A DNA stretch of 64,000 nt from Cichorium intybus (GCA_023525715.1 CM042013.1:76863494-76927493); one strand, 5' to 3'; counted from the stretch's first letter, positions 42,201 through 52,442 are shown. Made by a program: numbers and translations. Notes: generated from the letters alone by a model not told the origin.

Positions 42201-44930
42201 ACAATCCCAACTCTTAATTTCTAATCTTGTTGTTTATTTTAATGTATAAAATTTTTAGAATGTGAACTAATTTTTTATATATTACTTATAATCTCAAATA
42301 GAACAAAAGCTAATTATAGATACTAAAAAACATTAAATATATAATAGCAAAACATATATTTTAGGTTGGGTTAAAGAATGTGTATGTGGATGAAACTTTT
42401 TAATAAAATAATCGCAGAAAAAAAAAAAGGAAAATTTTGAGTGAAAGAAAAATTACAATTCTATCCTTGGGAGGTTCAAATGGTGGAAGGTTTTGCAGTT
42501 GCATTTCAGCATCTTCAAGATCTTTTTCAGCTTTTGCAATTCTCTCTTGTCTTGATTGTTCTTGTCTCTCCAATTCCTCCATGTCATTATACTTTTCTTT
42601 CACTTTGGTACTCTAAAATATAATCAATATAAATTATTTCTTCAATATTTAAAAGAACATAATAATATGAACTAGAAACATATAAACCACCATACCAGTT
42701 GGTTTTCTTTCTCCATCATTTGCTTGCGTGACTTTTCAATATTATCTAAAATGTCTCTGTATTTTTGACATTTAAGTTCATGTCCCTTCTTTTCTTGCTT
42801 TTGCTTCCTACAAACAGATTGTGAAATAATTTTAAACATATTAAATTCATAATATACTTCAATGACATATTTTAAAGACATTAAAGTTAGTTTTTACCTG
42901 TTTCAAGTGTGTTTTTTGTGTGAAAATTCATACTATGATTCAATAACATAACTTTAAAGATATTAAAATTAGTTTTAAACTATTTTTAAGGGTACAACAA
43001 CATGAACAACTTGCTGTCAACTGTATCTTTCCTAGCTTTATAAAGATTGGTAAGCATGTGTTCTATTTTAAATATATAAAACTAAATTATTATAAAAAAA
43101 TAGATGAAAACCAAACATACTCAATAGGTTCTTTAAGTTCATTTAACAATTTGGCTGCTACATCAAGCTTTTTCTTTGCATCTTTTTCTAACTCTTTAGC
43201 TTCAAGATACTCGGCCTTCTTCATGTCATATTTCAACCATGGTAACTTCTTCTTCATTGACTCAGCCTTCAAGAACAAAAAAAATTTAAAAGAAAAGAAA
43301 AAGATCCCATTTCCAATAAAATAAAAATAAAAATAAAACCTTGGCTAAAAGTTCGTCTCTTTGTCGAACACGCTCCACATCTCTTTCTTGTTCAGCATTA
43401 AGCGCTTTTAATTGATTCAAAGTTTCTTTATTTTTCTCAACAGCCTGAGAAAAAAGGTACAATTTGTATTATTAATTTATTATTATTATTATATTTTGGA
43501 AAATGGGCATTTGTTATTTTTTATAAACTCAAAGTCTTGCCTGTTCAGATCTTTGTACTTCTGCACTTGTTTCAACAAGAGCACGATGCAAAACAGGAAG
43601 TTGAGGATCACCTACTGCCTTTTCTGTTTCTTCTAGAAGCCTCACTGGTGATAGTTTTGCAAACTCACAAACCCTATCTTGTGGTAAAAACTAATAACCC
43701 CAAAACACAAACAAAAAGTATTACTATTATTATTAAAAGAAGTATATTAAGTAAAACAAAGCTTAAAGATGCCATAGTTTTATCTCAAACTAGTTTCTAC
43801 AAAAAGGTTATTCTTCCAACAACCCCTGAGCTAGCCTGGCCCACACTATACATTGTACACAGTGTGGGCCAGTCTACATTGGAATTGAAACTCGCACACT
43901 GTATACAAACTTTTTAGAAATTAGAACTCACTTGAGTAAGATTGTTGACTTGAATATTAAACTTTTGGGTTACTTCGAGTATTTCCTTCTTGGAAACTCC
44001 TTTTCCTGAAACAGAAATAGAAGATCAATAACATTATTAAAGAATCAAATGTTAAAAGGTAAAAATCTTACCATTAAACAGCCACTCGGATTTATTACGC
44101 GAATCTATTTTACGCGTTATAATGAGCTTCTCATTTGGAGTGTCACCTCTCAGTGTAATTTTGGTATAACCAGAGTCCTCTCCACGTTTCACAAATGCAC
44201 CAACAGTTCCTGCCCTACCCAAAAGCTGCATAATAACACAAGCTCAAAATCTCCAAAATTGTTACAAAAGACATAAATGTCAAAGTAAGTTGCCATTTAT
44301 GAGTTGTGACCTGAGGTTCGCCACCAAGACCAAGAGCAATTGCACACACCAAAGAGCTTTTACCGGATCCATTTGGTCCAATGACAAGGTTCAAACGAGA
44401 ACCAGGCTTGCATACAAGATGATTAAATGTCATGAAGTTGCGAATTTCAATTTCCACTATGTTACCTGGTAGATAATCATCATCGCCCCTGTTGAAGGAA
44501 GATAAATTACAAAGTTAATGTATAAAACGTCATGGAGCGTAACTGTTGATGATAAATCCGTGTATCTTAAACCCACAAGGGGGAAAAACACTGAACATAA
44601 CAAAAAAAACGCGTTAAAAGCAAGTAATCGTAGCTGTACAGTGACTAAAAAGTGTTGAGCTTTACTATCAAATCGTTAAAATAAATATGCAGACCTAAGA
44701 AGATGCATAATTTTACGATTGTTTCTGTTGTACTGCCGATTTGTAATGAAATATATGTAGTTTAATGTAATAATCCGAATTACCGAAAAAGGTTAACTTG
44801 CAAAAGAAGCGGTTAGCTTTTCTGAACGCAGGGAGAAAGATATGTTCTTAATTGAAGTAAAATCGAGTTGAAAAATTAGGGTTTCGAATTACCTGCTGAT
44901 TTTGGGGCGCTTAGCGCGGGGTTCGCCCAT
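26979..44930 (-). CDS. SMC5: SMC5, structural maintenance of chromosomes protein 5
   Basis: Large ATPase of the SMC5/6 complex, which pairs with SMC6 and NSE subunits in the nucleus for homologous-recombination repair and sister-chromatid cohesion. Joining 29 exons gives 3,156 nt, 1,051 residues plus stop, close to the roughly 1,050 of Arabidopsis SMC5. Exons: 44930-44893, 44488-44311, 44225-44072, 44005-43932, 43690-43541, 43444-43340, 43266-43121, 42807-42696, 42612-42457, 41603-41337, 40031-39966, 38568-38440, 38342-38244, 36727-36562, 34765-34620, 34517-34454, 34363-34239, 33188-33111, 32898-32826, 31739-31636, 30382-30266, 30187-30110, 29431-29332, 29249-29195, 28538-28490, 28006-27919, 27799-27727, 27472-27369, 27040-26979. 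Walker A GPNGSGKS is residues 50-57, hinge about 440-610 between two coiled coils, signature SGGERS 941-946, Walker B ending VVDE about 966-969. The start is the ATG before GEPRAKRPKIS, matching the conserved N-terminus. All junctions keep frame; all introns are GT-AG except 5 and 12 (GC-AG). Confidence 0.95.
27136..27233. repeat. Hexanucleotide microsatellite (TGTCCC)n in SMC5 intron 28
   Basis: About 16 near-perfect copies of TGTCCC (GGGACA on the coding strand). It sits about 95 bp upstream of the last exon's splice acceptor in transcript orientation. Confidence 0.95.
28072..28460. repeat. Fold-back repeat family member in SMC5 intron 25
   Basis: The left arm carries 'aatagcaatgta...catcttactttcatttcttc', the right arm 'aaagtaggatgctatgatag...aaagtacgttgctatt'. 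Related inverted arms recur in introns 10, 17, 20 and 24. Confidence 0.5.
28630..29152. mobile_element. Fold-back repeat in SMC5 intron 24, interrupted by a second MITE
   Basis: The left arm begins 'aaatgcaagaaatag' and the right arm ends with its complement 'atttcttgcattta'. A 266-bp element (28798-29063) with its own target duplication has inserted inside, so the outer copy is older. Confidence 0.65.
28798..29063. mobile_element. MULE-type MITE, family 1, in SMC5 intron 24
   Basis: Terminal inverted repeats GAGTAAATTACAGTTTTGG and its complement. Perfect 9-bp target duplication 'ttaaaagta' at 28789-28797 and 29064-29072, the length made by Mutator-like transposases. Confidence 0.9.
29458..30065. 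repeat. Five-copy minisatellite in SMC5 intron 22
   Basis: Units of 108-132 bp carry 'gagaagggcatttacgtctttt', a 'gtccttgtcccacctttt' stretch and 'ctagggctatttt'. The 'agggc' anchor is at 29481, 29613, 29738, 29868 and 29976. Single copies of the same core lie in introns 27 and 28 (near 27534 and 27105). Confidence 0.8.
30430..31600. repeat. Fold-back repeats in SMC5 intron 20
   Basis: Two members of the 'gtttattatagcatcc...ctataatacacaaataaa' family lie in succession (about 30430-31290 and 31290-31600). Inside the first is another inverted repeat (30555-31110) whose arms share 'aaggatatatacgtaatttc' and its complement. Confidence 0.55.
31815..32511. mobile_element. Long fold-back element in SMC5 intron 19
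   Basis: Arms of about 200 bp pair across the element ('aagttaagtgaccacaaaaa' against 'ttttgtggtcacttaactt'). Ends are ggggtttaggtcaaat and atttgaccttaaccc, flanked by the direct repeat 'tttattta' (31807-31814 and 32512-32519). Confidence 0.8.
33243..34230. repeat. Fold-back repeat in SMC5 intron 17, interrupted by a Harbinger-type MITE
   Basis: The left arm begins 'ctaaatgcaagaaatagcaacg', the right arm ends 'acaaaagtacgttgctat'. The 649-bp element at 33347-33995 splits it. Confidence 0.55.
33347..33995. mobile_element. PIF/Harbinger-type MITE in SMC5 intron 17
   Basis: Inverted ends GGTGTTGTTTCTTTTTT and the complement of GGCCTTGTTTCTTTTTT. TTA duplication at 33344-33346 and 33996-33998. 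AT-rich interior with no ORF. Confidence 0.75.
34790..35877. repeat. Four-copy tandem repeat (about 283 bp) in SMC5 intron 14
   Basis: Units starting 'gttttatattgtggttttt' lie at 34790, 35067, 35354 and 35638. Each runs through 'taccctgtattttgg' and 'ctactccaacttttttgg'. Units 1, 2 and 4 are closest; unit 3 carries a T-run insertion. Confidence 0.9.
35879..36420. mobile_element. MULE-type MITE, family 2, in SMC5 intron 14
   Basis: Inverted ends GGGAAATCTCCAATAAAGTC and the complement of GGGAAATCTCCATTAAAGTC. Perfect 9-bp target duplication 'atataagaa' (35870-35878 and 36421-36429). The interior repeats 'gttaataaaaattaatttgg' several times. It inserted at the end of the intron's tandem array. 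Confidence 0.9.
36809..37084 (-). mobile_element. tRNA-derived SINE in SMC5 intron 13
   Basis: On the minus strand the head reads TGGTCTAGTGGATAAGG (A-box-like), followed by a B-box-like AGTTCTAATCT. It ends in a long A tail (T run on plus). A 16-bp target duplication 'aacactttttaagttt' flanks it (36793-36808 and 37085-37100). It is a different family from the SINE at 9361. Confidence 0.8.
37255..37574. mobile_element. MULE-type MITE, family 1, in SMC5 intron 13
   Basis: 320 bp with ends GAGTAAATTACAGTTTTGG and its complement, flanked by 'tattttttt' and 'tatttgttt' (9 bp, one mismatch). Close to the 320-bp element at 39439. Confidence 0.85.
37712..37996. mobile_element. MULE-type MITE, family 3, in SMC5 intron 13
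   Basis: 285 bp. Inverted ends gggtttatttcataaaaaac and complement, 'caacttttttctgtttaaac' also paired. Perfect 9-bp target duplication 'ttattttta' (37703-37711 and 37997-38005). Confidence 0.9.
38438..38439 (-). promoter_or_regulatory. SMC5: Non-canonical GC splice donor, SMC5 intron 12
   Basis: The junction reads CAAGAG|GCATGT, joining HISQE to MSSMGI in frame. The nearby GT (GCAT|GTGATG) would shift the frame. Confidence 0.8.
38601..39330. repeat. Tandem duplication (about 340 bp) in SMC5 intron 11
   Basis: Two diverged units begin 'atgattagcaat' at 38601 and 38940 and both include 'ggaccaatt(t/a)tgtaatttagt'. Confidence 0.7.
39439..39758. mobile_element. MULE-type MITE, family 1, in SMC5 intron 11
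   Basis: 320 bp, same termini as 37255-37574. Perfect 9-bp target duplication 'tatggataa' (39430-39438 and 39759-39767). Confidence 0.92.
40433..41159. mobile_element. MULE-type MITE, family 4, in SMC5 intron 10 (host of a nested MITE)
   Basis: Inverted ends gggatatattcaggaaagtc and the complement of ggggtatattcaggaaagtc. 9-bp target duplication 'taagaaaaa' (40424-40432 and 41160-41168). A family-2 element sits inside at 40755-41084. Confidence 0.85.
40755..41084. mobile_element. Nested MULE-type MITE, family 2, in SMC5 intron 10
   Basis: Ends GGGAAATCTCC and GGAGATTTCCC-like (right copy has one change). The direct repeat 'taattgaata' is on both sides (40745-40754 and 41085-41094), 9-10 bp. 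Related to 35879-36420. Confidence 0.88.
41740..42347. repeat. Tandem duplication (301 bp) in SMC5 intron 9
   Basis: Units start 'ccatcctacatggcattttt' at 41740 and 42041 and are highly similar throughout, apart from small indels. Confidence 0.85.
43539..43540 (-). promoter_or_regulatory. SMC5: Non-canonical GC splice donor, SMC5 intron 5
   Basis: The exon-intron junction on the minus strand reads GAACAG|GCAAGA. No GT gives the conserved frame into exon 6 (AVEKNKETLNQ). The context matches the strong AG|GCAAGT consensus of GC-AG introns. Confidence 0.85.
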
Positions 44931-44987
44931 TTTTGGATCTAGGAACAACTGGTTTGCCAGTCGTATGAAGAGTATTTGGGAGAAACC

Positions 44988-44995
44988 TAGGGTTT
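44988..44995 (-). promoter_or_regulatory. Telo-box upstream of SMC5
   Basis: AAACCCTA on the minus strand about 60 bp upstream of the SMC5 ATG. A second copy lies in intron 1 (44877-44884). Telo-boxes are known in promoters of plant genes active in dividing cells. Confidence 0.65.
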
Positions 44996-45064
44996 GCAGG
45001 TGAGTGTCAAGAACATGATGTCACGAAGAGAGGTCTCGTCAAAGAAGGACATGGAGTGAAATTG

Positions 45065-45072
45065 GCGCCAAA
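45065..45072 (-). promoter_or_regulatory. E2F-binding consensus upstream of SMC5
   Basis: TTTGGCGC on the minus strand, a perfect match to the plant E2F consensus TTTSSCGC, about 135 bp upstream of the SMC5 ATG. The surrounding TTGGCGCCAA is palindromic. It suggests S-phase expression. Confidence 0.7.
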
Positions 45073-46344
<1,272 letters not shown>

Positions 46345-46669
46345 TGTTAGGTAAATGTAAAGTTTTTGAAAATTTATTCAAAGGTTGGTGAAGTTTGAAG
46401 AGTTTGTGAATGATTGGTAGCCTAATAAGTTTGGTAGCCTCATTCCAAGTTCTTCATTTCACATTAATTGCTTACACATATAAATAGAGCTTCAGTTGAA
46501 GAGATTTATGTACCACACAACACAAAAAAAACACAGAGTAATAAACTCCTAGTTACCCGCCGTGGACGTAGGTCAGATTAGACCGAACCACGTTAAATTC
46601 TTGTATTCTTAATTTGTAAGTTGAGTGTGTGAGTTCCGTGTCCGTATGCTAAGTGTCTCGATCCTAACA
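46345..46669 (+). repeat. 5' LTR of Copia element
   Basis: 325 bp, starts TGTTAGGTAAATG, ends GATCCTAACA. Contains a TATA-like 'cacatataaatagagc' near 46475. Confidence 0.93.
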
Positions 46670-46945
46670 AGTGGTATCAGAGCCTTGGTATAGCTCCAGA
46701 GAGTGATTTTCTGTTTTTGGGTCGAAAATTTTTTGTCTCAAAAACGATTTTGGTTTACGCCGTTGGAAAGGTCTCGTTCCGCAGATTCCGAAAATATATT
46801 TTTTCGAATTTTTTGAGCGTCGGAAGACCTCCAAATCACCGGTCAAAGTTGGTCAACACTCGCCTGAAAGTTGGCCGGAAAAACCAGTTCGCCGGAGAAG
46901 ACGACACTGTAGCACCGGAGTTTCGCCGGAGAAGACTACTGTAGC

Positions 46946-47276
46946 ATTTGCAAAAACAGGTCCCTGAAGTACCAGAATTTGCAAAACAGGTCCCTCAAGT
47001 TCCAGAATTTGCAAAACAGGTCCCTGAAGTTCCAGAATTTGCAAAATAGGTCCCTGAAGTACCAGAATTTGCAAAATAGGTCCCTGAAGTTCCAGAATTT
47101 GCAAAATAGGTCCCTGAAGTTCCAGAATTTGCAAAACAGGTCCCTGAAGTTCCAGAATTTGCAAAACAGGTCCCTGAAGTTCCAGAATTTGCAAAATAGG
47201 TCCCTGGAGTTCCAGAATTTGCAAAATAGGTCCCTGAAGTTCCAGAATTTGCAAAACAGGTCCCTAAGGTTCCAGA
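46946..47276. repeat. 30-bp minisatellite in the Copia leader
   Basis: About eleven copies of a 30-bp unit (caggtccctgaagttccaga + atttgcaaaa). A more degenerate continuation with 'aggtccctgaactttcagaaa' runs to about 47490. Because 30 is divisible by three, ORFs appear on both strands; they are not real genes. Confidence 0.95.
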
Positions 47277-47539
47277 AAATTGCAAAACAGGTCCCTGAAG
47301 TTTCAAAAATTACAATTTAGCCCCTAAACTTTCAGAAAATTGCAGTTAGGTCCCTGAACTTTTAGAAAACTGTAGTTTAGCCCTTGAACTTTCAGAAAAT
47401 TGCAGTCAGGTCCCTGAACTTTCAAAAAAGTACAGTTTAGCCCCTGAACTTTCAGAAAGTTGCTGTTGAGTTCCTAAACTTCAGAAAATTTGCATTTTTT
47501 ACCCTTAATTTCTGAAAAGGGTGCAGTTTGTCCGTTAAA

Positions 47540-49105
47540 ATGGCAGAAAGCAGTAAGATTCAGATTGAGAAGTTTGATGGGAAGGACTTTGGTTGGTGGA
47601 AGATGCAAATTGAAGATTTGCTCGTCCAGAAAGACTTGGACGCAGTCTTAGGTGAAAAACCGGAGGCGATGACACAGGCACAGTGGGAGACTTTGGATAA
47701 GAAGGCCAAGGCATTTATTAGACTAGCGTTATCAAAGGATGTTGCCTTCAACATTTTGAAGGAGACCTCGACAAAGGGAATAATGGAGGCATTGTCTAAT
47801 ATGTACGAGAAGCCGTCGGCAGCAAATAAAGTCTTCCTGATTCGGGAGCTAGTCAACACAAGGATGAGGGAAGGAAGTTCAGTTACAGTGCACGTCAACA
47901 ATTTAAACTCGATTTTATCCAGACTTGGGTCAGTGGGAATAAAGTTCGAGGATGAAGTTCAAGCTTTACTACTGTTATCATCATTACCTGACAGTTGGTC
48001 CGGAACAGTTACAGCCGTTACTAGTTCCGCAGGATCGAAAGAGCTCACTTTTGAGGGAATTCGGGATTTAATTCTAGGCGAAGACGTCAGAAGAAGAAAT
48101 TCCGGGGAATCATCAAGTGAACAATTGAATGTGGTCAGAGGTAGAAAAAATAACAGAGGTAGTGGGAGCAGGAACAGGAGAAGGAGTCAGTCGAGGACTC
48201 GAAATGATGTGACTTGTTGGAACTGTAAAGAGGTTGGACATTTCAGGAATCAATGTCCAAAAGACAAGAAAGAAGTTAACGTTGCAGTAGACCATTCAGA
48301 TGATGATGTTTTGATCTGTAGTGTGGAGAGCAATGTGGATTCCTGGGTTATGGATTCGGGTGCTTCATTTCACGCTACCCACAGCCGTGAAGCACTACGG
48401 AATCTGAAAGAAGGGGATTTTGGTAAGGTAAGACTGGCAAATGATGAGGTTCTTGATGTGACGAGCATAGGTGATTTAGATCTGAAGACTCCAGTCGGTC
48501 CATGGACTTTGAAGGATGTCCGAGTAATTCCAAGTCTGAAGAAACAGTTGATTTCTGTTGGGCAGTTAGATGAACAGGGGCACGAGGTTAAGTTCAGGAA
48601 TGGGCAGTGGAAGGTAGTCAAAGGAAATCGTGTGATAGCTCGTGGACACAAGAGGGGTTCATTATATATGGTCAGTTTACCGTCTGAGGGAGTAACCGTC
48701 CCAGTTCAGAAGAAGACCAAAGTCCGGTTCATAGAGTCTCGTGGACAGAAGAAGGTTTGCTTTGCAGATGGCAAACCCAGAGTCACAGGTCAGATTCAGG
48801 TTGAACGTGTTTGGAACGGTTCAGAAATACCAGTCAAGGGCATTCATAGCAGTGGGAGCAAGGGCTGTGTCTCAGCTAGAATACCCAGAACACAGTGGGT
48901 TAAGAAAACCAGTATTCCATCTGTAAAAATCTCTCCAAATTATCTGCTACACATGGAGAGTGCCTTTTGTTCTCAGGATGTTCCAGGATCGGGCAGTTCA
49001 TTTCAGTGGGAGCCGGTGGAGACAGAGAACACGTCAGTGGCAGACTTAGCCATGACTAATGTGTTGGAGCTAACGAAAGCTTCAACTAGCCTTCAGGTAA
49101 ATTGA
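47540..49105 (+). CDS. Copia Gag-protease polyprotein, pol-less
   Basis: 521 residues from the first ATG (47540). The N-terminal two-fifths is the Copia Gag (UBN2-type) region with FDGKDFGWWKMQIED near the start. A CCHC zinc knuckle CWNCKEVGHFRNQC is at about 226-239, after an Arg/Ser-rich basic patch. The aspartic protease active site DSGASFH starts near 272, followed by a stretch like the pre-integrase region (ISVGQLDEQGHEVKF). The last 140 or so residues are unlike integrase, with no HHCC or DDE signature. The frame is intact, so it could still produce particles that package its RNA. It has the longest uninterrupted ORF of the window. Confidence 0.9.
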   Translation: MAESSKIQIEKFDGKDFGWWKMQIEDLLVQKDLDAVLGEKPEAMTQAQWETLDKKAKAFIRLALSKDVAFNILKETSTKGIMEALSNMYEKPSAANKVFLIRELVNTRMREGSSVTVHVNNLNSILSRLGSVGIKFEDEVQALLLLSSLPDSWSGTVTAVTSSAGSKELTFEGIRDLILGEDVRRRNSGESSSEQLNVVRGRKNNRGSGSRNRRRSQSRTRNDVTCWNCKEVGHFRNQCPKDKKEVNVAVDHSDDDVLICSVESNVDSWVMDSGASFHATHSREALRNLKEGDFGKVRLANDEVLDVTSIGDLDLKTPVGPWTLKDVRVIPSLKKQLISVGQLDEQGHEVKFRNGQWKVVKGNRVIARGHKRGSLYMVSLPSEGVTVPVQKKTKVRFIESRGQKKVCFADGKPRVTGQIQVERVWNGSEIPVKGIHSSGSKGCVSARIPRTQWVKKTSIPSVKISPNYLLHMESAFCSQDVPGSGSSFQWEPVETENTSVADLAMTNVLELTKASTSLQVN

Positions 49106-49278
49106 AGAGAAGGCCAGGGTAACTAGGAAAGAGCTAAGATCAAAAGTGTTTTTTTGGAATGCACAGTTGAAGCACAGGTGAAGATTGTTCCGTGGCTTCA
49201 AGTGAGAGATTGAAGAATTGTTGCAACAATTGGACGGTAGAGAAAGACTACGTTGTTCAAAATCTTCAAGTGGGAGAT

Positions 49279-49604
49279 TGTTAGGTAAATGTGAAGTTTT
49301 TGAAGATTTATTCAAAGGTTGGTGAAGTTTGAAGAGTTGGTGAATGGTTGGTAGCCTAATAAGTTTGGTAGCCTCATTCCAAGTTCTTCATTTCACATTA
49401 ATTGCTTACACATATAAATAGAGCTTCAGTTGAAGAGATTTATGTACCACACAACACAAAAAAAAACACAGAGTAATAAACTCCTAGTTACCCGCCGTGG
49501 ACGTAGGTCAGATTAGACCGAACCACGTTAAATTCTTGTGTTCTTAATTTGTAAGTTGAGTGTGTGAGTTTCGTGTCCGTATGCTAAGTGTCTCGATCCT
49601 AACA
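49279..49604 (+). repeat. 3' LTR of Copia element
   Basis: 326 bp, matches 46345-46669; followed by 'tatat' target duplication. Confidence 0.93.
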
Positions 49605-50959
49605 TATATTTATAGTCATGTTGTTGAGTCTTAAGTCGTTTATTACCTAATGTTCTTTATCGGTATTTATTGCAAAATACATGGTCAACAATAAATAATA
49701 CAAAAGTTATATAGTTGATAATCATGAAAATGTATAAGTGTGAGATAAGTAAACTCGTCCTATCAACGCCTCACCCGTTAGGATTAAGGACTTCGACCGG
49801 TGCACTTGCAACACTATTTGATCAATGCTAATAAGAACAACAAGAAGATCAGACAACTAAAACATGTAACACAATGGTTTAAGTGGTTCACTCGATATAG
49901 AACACAATGGTTTAAGTGGTTCACTCAATCTAGACTGATCGAGCTACGTCCACTCTAGGAACTAGAAAGTATTATTGAGTTGGATGCTAAACAATAGTTT
50001 ATTGTAATCTCTCTCTCTCTCTCTCTCTATTTGTCTTGGACTCTTGACATTCTCATTGTTACTGTTTGGACTAAGGACTTCGAGAAGTTGCACTTTCTAC
50101 ACGATTTGGTCAAGGCTAATGAAAACAAGAAAAAGAAACACAACCAAAACAAATAATACAAGGATTTAAGTGGTTCATTCGATCTAGACTAATCAAGCTA
50201 CATCCACTGTAGGAACTATAGAGTATGTTAACCAATCTATGCGATATTTACTACACATACTCTCTCTCTCTCTCTCTCTCTCTAAATAAGAATGACGCTC
50301 TTAACATTCTCATTGTTACATCTGAGATCGTTATAAATACCAGGAAAAAATATATTATGAGACAATGGCAGATCTTCTAGCTTGTTGCTTTCTACAATAT
50401 GTTAGGTGATGTGACGAGTCAAGGTACATGTTGGGCATACCAGTCTTCTGACAGCAACAGACTTGGGAACTTGTGTCAAGGAGACACTTCATTTTTGCAG
50501 TAGCTTCTCACTTTTATCAGCATCTCTACTATCCACGTCTAACCTATGTAGAGTCTCTACTGCAAAGTCCGGACAGGAGCGAGGCTGCTTCCTCGGTTTT
50601 GGACTGGACTGTTAACCTTCTAAAGTAACTTGAGAAAATGGGTTGAATGCCCCTGACTCGTGATACTACTTTACATCTATCGATCTTGATTTGGTTCCCC
50701 AACCGAGGCGAAGAACATTCCTCGGACGAGGAGTAGTGATCCGTCTATAGCGTAACCCTTCCAACCGCACTAGTTGTCTGACCTCGGTTCCTAGTTGCTT
50801 CGGACTGCTGATATTCTTTGGCCGCAATGCCTTTATTAGTTTAGATTAGACTCCACAACTTAACAATCTTCCATTTTGAGACTAATCAAAACTTGATTAT
50901 TATGTCGCTCACGTTGTAACAGTGAGACTCTCCTCCCTAGTTCCTCGTATTCTTCTACC
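49605..50959. other. No gene; tandem-duplicated segment with (CT)n
   Basis: 49785-50060 and 50080-50330 are diverged tandem copies sharing 'aaggacttcga', 'ggtttaagtggttca', 'ctagactgatcgagctac', a (CT)n tract and 'cattctcattgtta'. It may be the LTR-proximal region of the dead Copia to its right. Confidence 0.55.
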
Positions 50960-52442
50960 TTTGCGGAAGACTAGTTGAAATCGTACACAACTTTAACTTC
51001 TCTGTTGGGACCACATTGGTAAACATATTTGCAAGATTCTTCACTCCAAGGATTTTCTTCAAGACAAGGGTAGCATTTGTAATTAATTAACAAATGAAAT
51101 AATACCTTATTTGATGTGCTTTGTCTTCTTATGAAACACCGGATTCTTTGCAAGGTGTATGACACTCTGGTTATCACAATAAATCATGCAATCCATCTTA
51201 TTGAAGCCCAACTATAATAGGAAGCTCTTCAACCAAACAAGCTCTTTACTAGCTTATGCCAGAGCCATATACTCGGCCTCGGTAGTTGAAATAGAAACAC
51301 TCTTCTGTAGCCTTGACATCCAACTCGGCCTCGGAGTGACCCAATGGTGGGTACCGAACCGGAGGTCTTCTCTCTCGAGTGAACTGACGAAGGATGTTTC
51401 TAGCTGCAACACATAATCCTTTATCTTCATCATCCGAGGAATCGTTATCGAAGGCTAGACTGCCTCTCGATTTGCTCACACTCAAAGCGGAGTTTCCAGA
51501 TGTCTCTACGCTCCTATTGCCTTCGATCCCACTGCTTTCGATCACTCTGTCGTCTTCTACGATACCAAAGCGCATTGCAAAGTATTCGTCCGGAATATCA
51601 ACCTCTATTTAAACTATATTTGGTTCGAATATTTAGCTTTGGTCTAAAGTTTCTGCGATCACATCCTTGTATAAGGCACCTTCATTGAATGTCAAATACC
51701 GGCTACTAACAACCCTACGATTTTGGCTGTCCTAGAAGTGGTACCCCATGTTATCCAAATCGTTCTTTGTAAAGAAGAACTTATTCGCCTTTGCCTCTAG
51801 CTTATCCTTCTCATCATCCTTAACTTTGACATATGAGACACAATCGAAGACTTTAAAATGACCGAGGGATATCTCTCGACCTCGTCATTCCTCTTATGTA
51901 ATCTGGAACATGTCGTGTTAACGACATCTGCCCATAACATTTTGGCAACCCTGCATGCAACCTCATGCTCTTCGCCCTTTCATTCAATGTTTTGTTCATT
52001 CGTTCATCGCCTTCATTCTACCGAGGTGTCTATGGGGTCGTCTTTCAACATTCGAATCTCATGCTCAATGTAGTATTCAATGAACTGCTGACTGGTGTAC
52101 TTGCCCCCATTATTTAACTTTAAGCATTTGACTTTGAGGTTAGTCTCGACCTCTACAACAGTCTTCCACTTTTTGAAGGTGGTGAAAACCTTGGATTTAT
52201 TCTTTAGAAAACAAACCCACACCCTTCTCGTAGAATATTCAATGAAAGTGACGTAGTATTTGGAACCCACTGCTAATGAAGTTTTTGTTGTTTCGGTGCT
52301 TATCTCGCCTTAGCAAAAGTGACATTCTTCTTCTTGCCAATAACATAATGCTCACAAGACTTCGGAGTGACATTTTTCATCTTACGAAATTTCCCCTTGG
52401 ATGCCAACAACTTCACCCCCTTCTCACTCATGTGTTGGTGCC
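50960..52442 (-). pseudogene. Dead Copia element, integrase to RNase H part
   Basis: Minus-strand fragments in order: HMSEKGVKLLASKG (pre-integrase zinc region, right end), integrase core with YYVTFIEYSTRRVWVCFLKNK, then a C-terminal linker (RRPPVRYPP), and an RNase H-like STTEAEYMALA with NQSVIHLAKNPVFHKKTKH. Many stops and frame changes; the RT domain is missing between linker and RNase H. Continues at 55448 beyond an insertion. Confidence 0.8.

Larger units (their letters stand above)
46345..49604 (+). mobile_element. Non-autonomous Copia LTR retrotransposon with Gag-protease only
   Basis: LTRs at 46345-46669 and 49279-49604 (TGTTAGG...CCTAACA) differ by about six substitutions and a 1-bp indel, near 1.8%. 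Target duplication 'tatat' lies at 46340-46344 and 49605-49609. The primer-binding site TGGTATCAGAGCC is at 46672-46684 and a purine tract (aagtgggaga) precedes the 3' LTR. The single ORF supplies Gag and protease, but no integrase, RT or RNase H is present, so pol functions must come from elsewhere. Confidence 0.93.

Noticed and set aside
46853..47320. Long repetitive ORFs on both strands in the Copia leader
   Set aside because: Produced by the 30-bp minisatellite upstream of the real Gag ORF.
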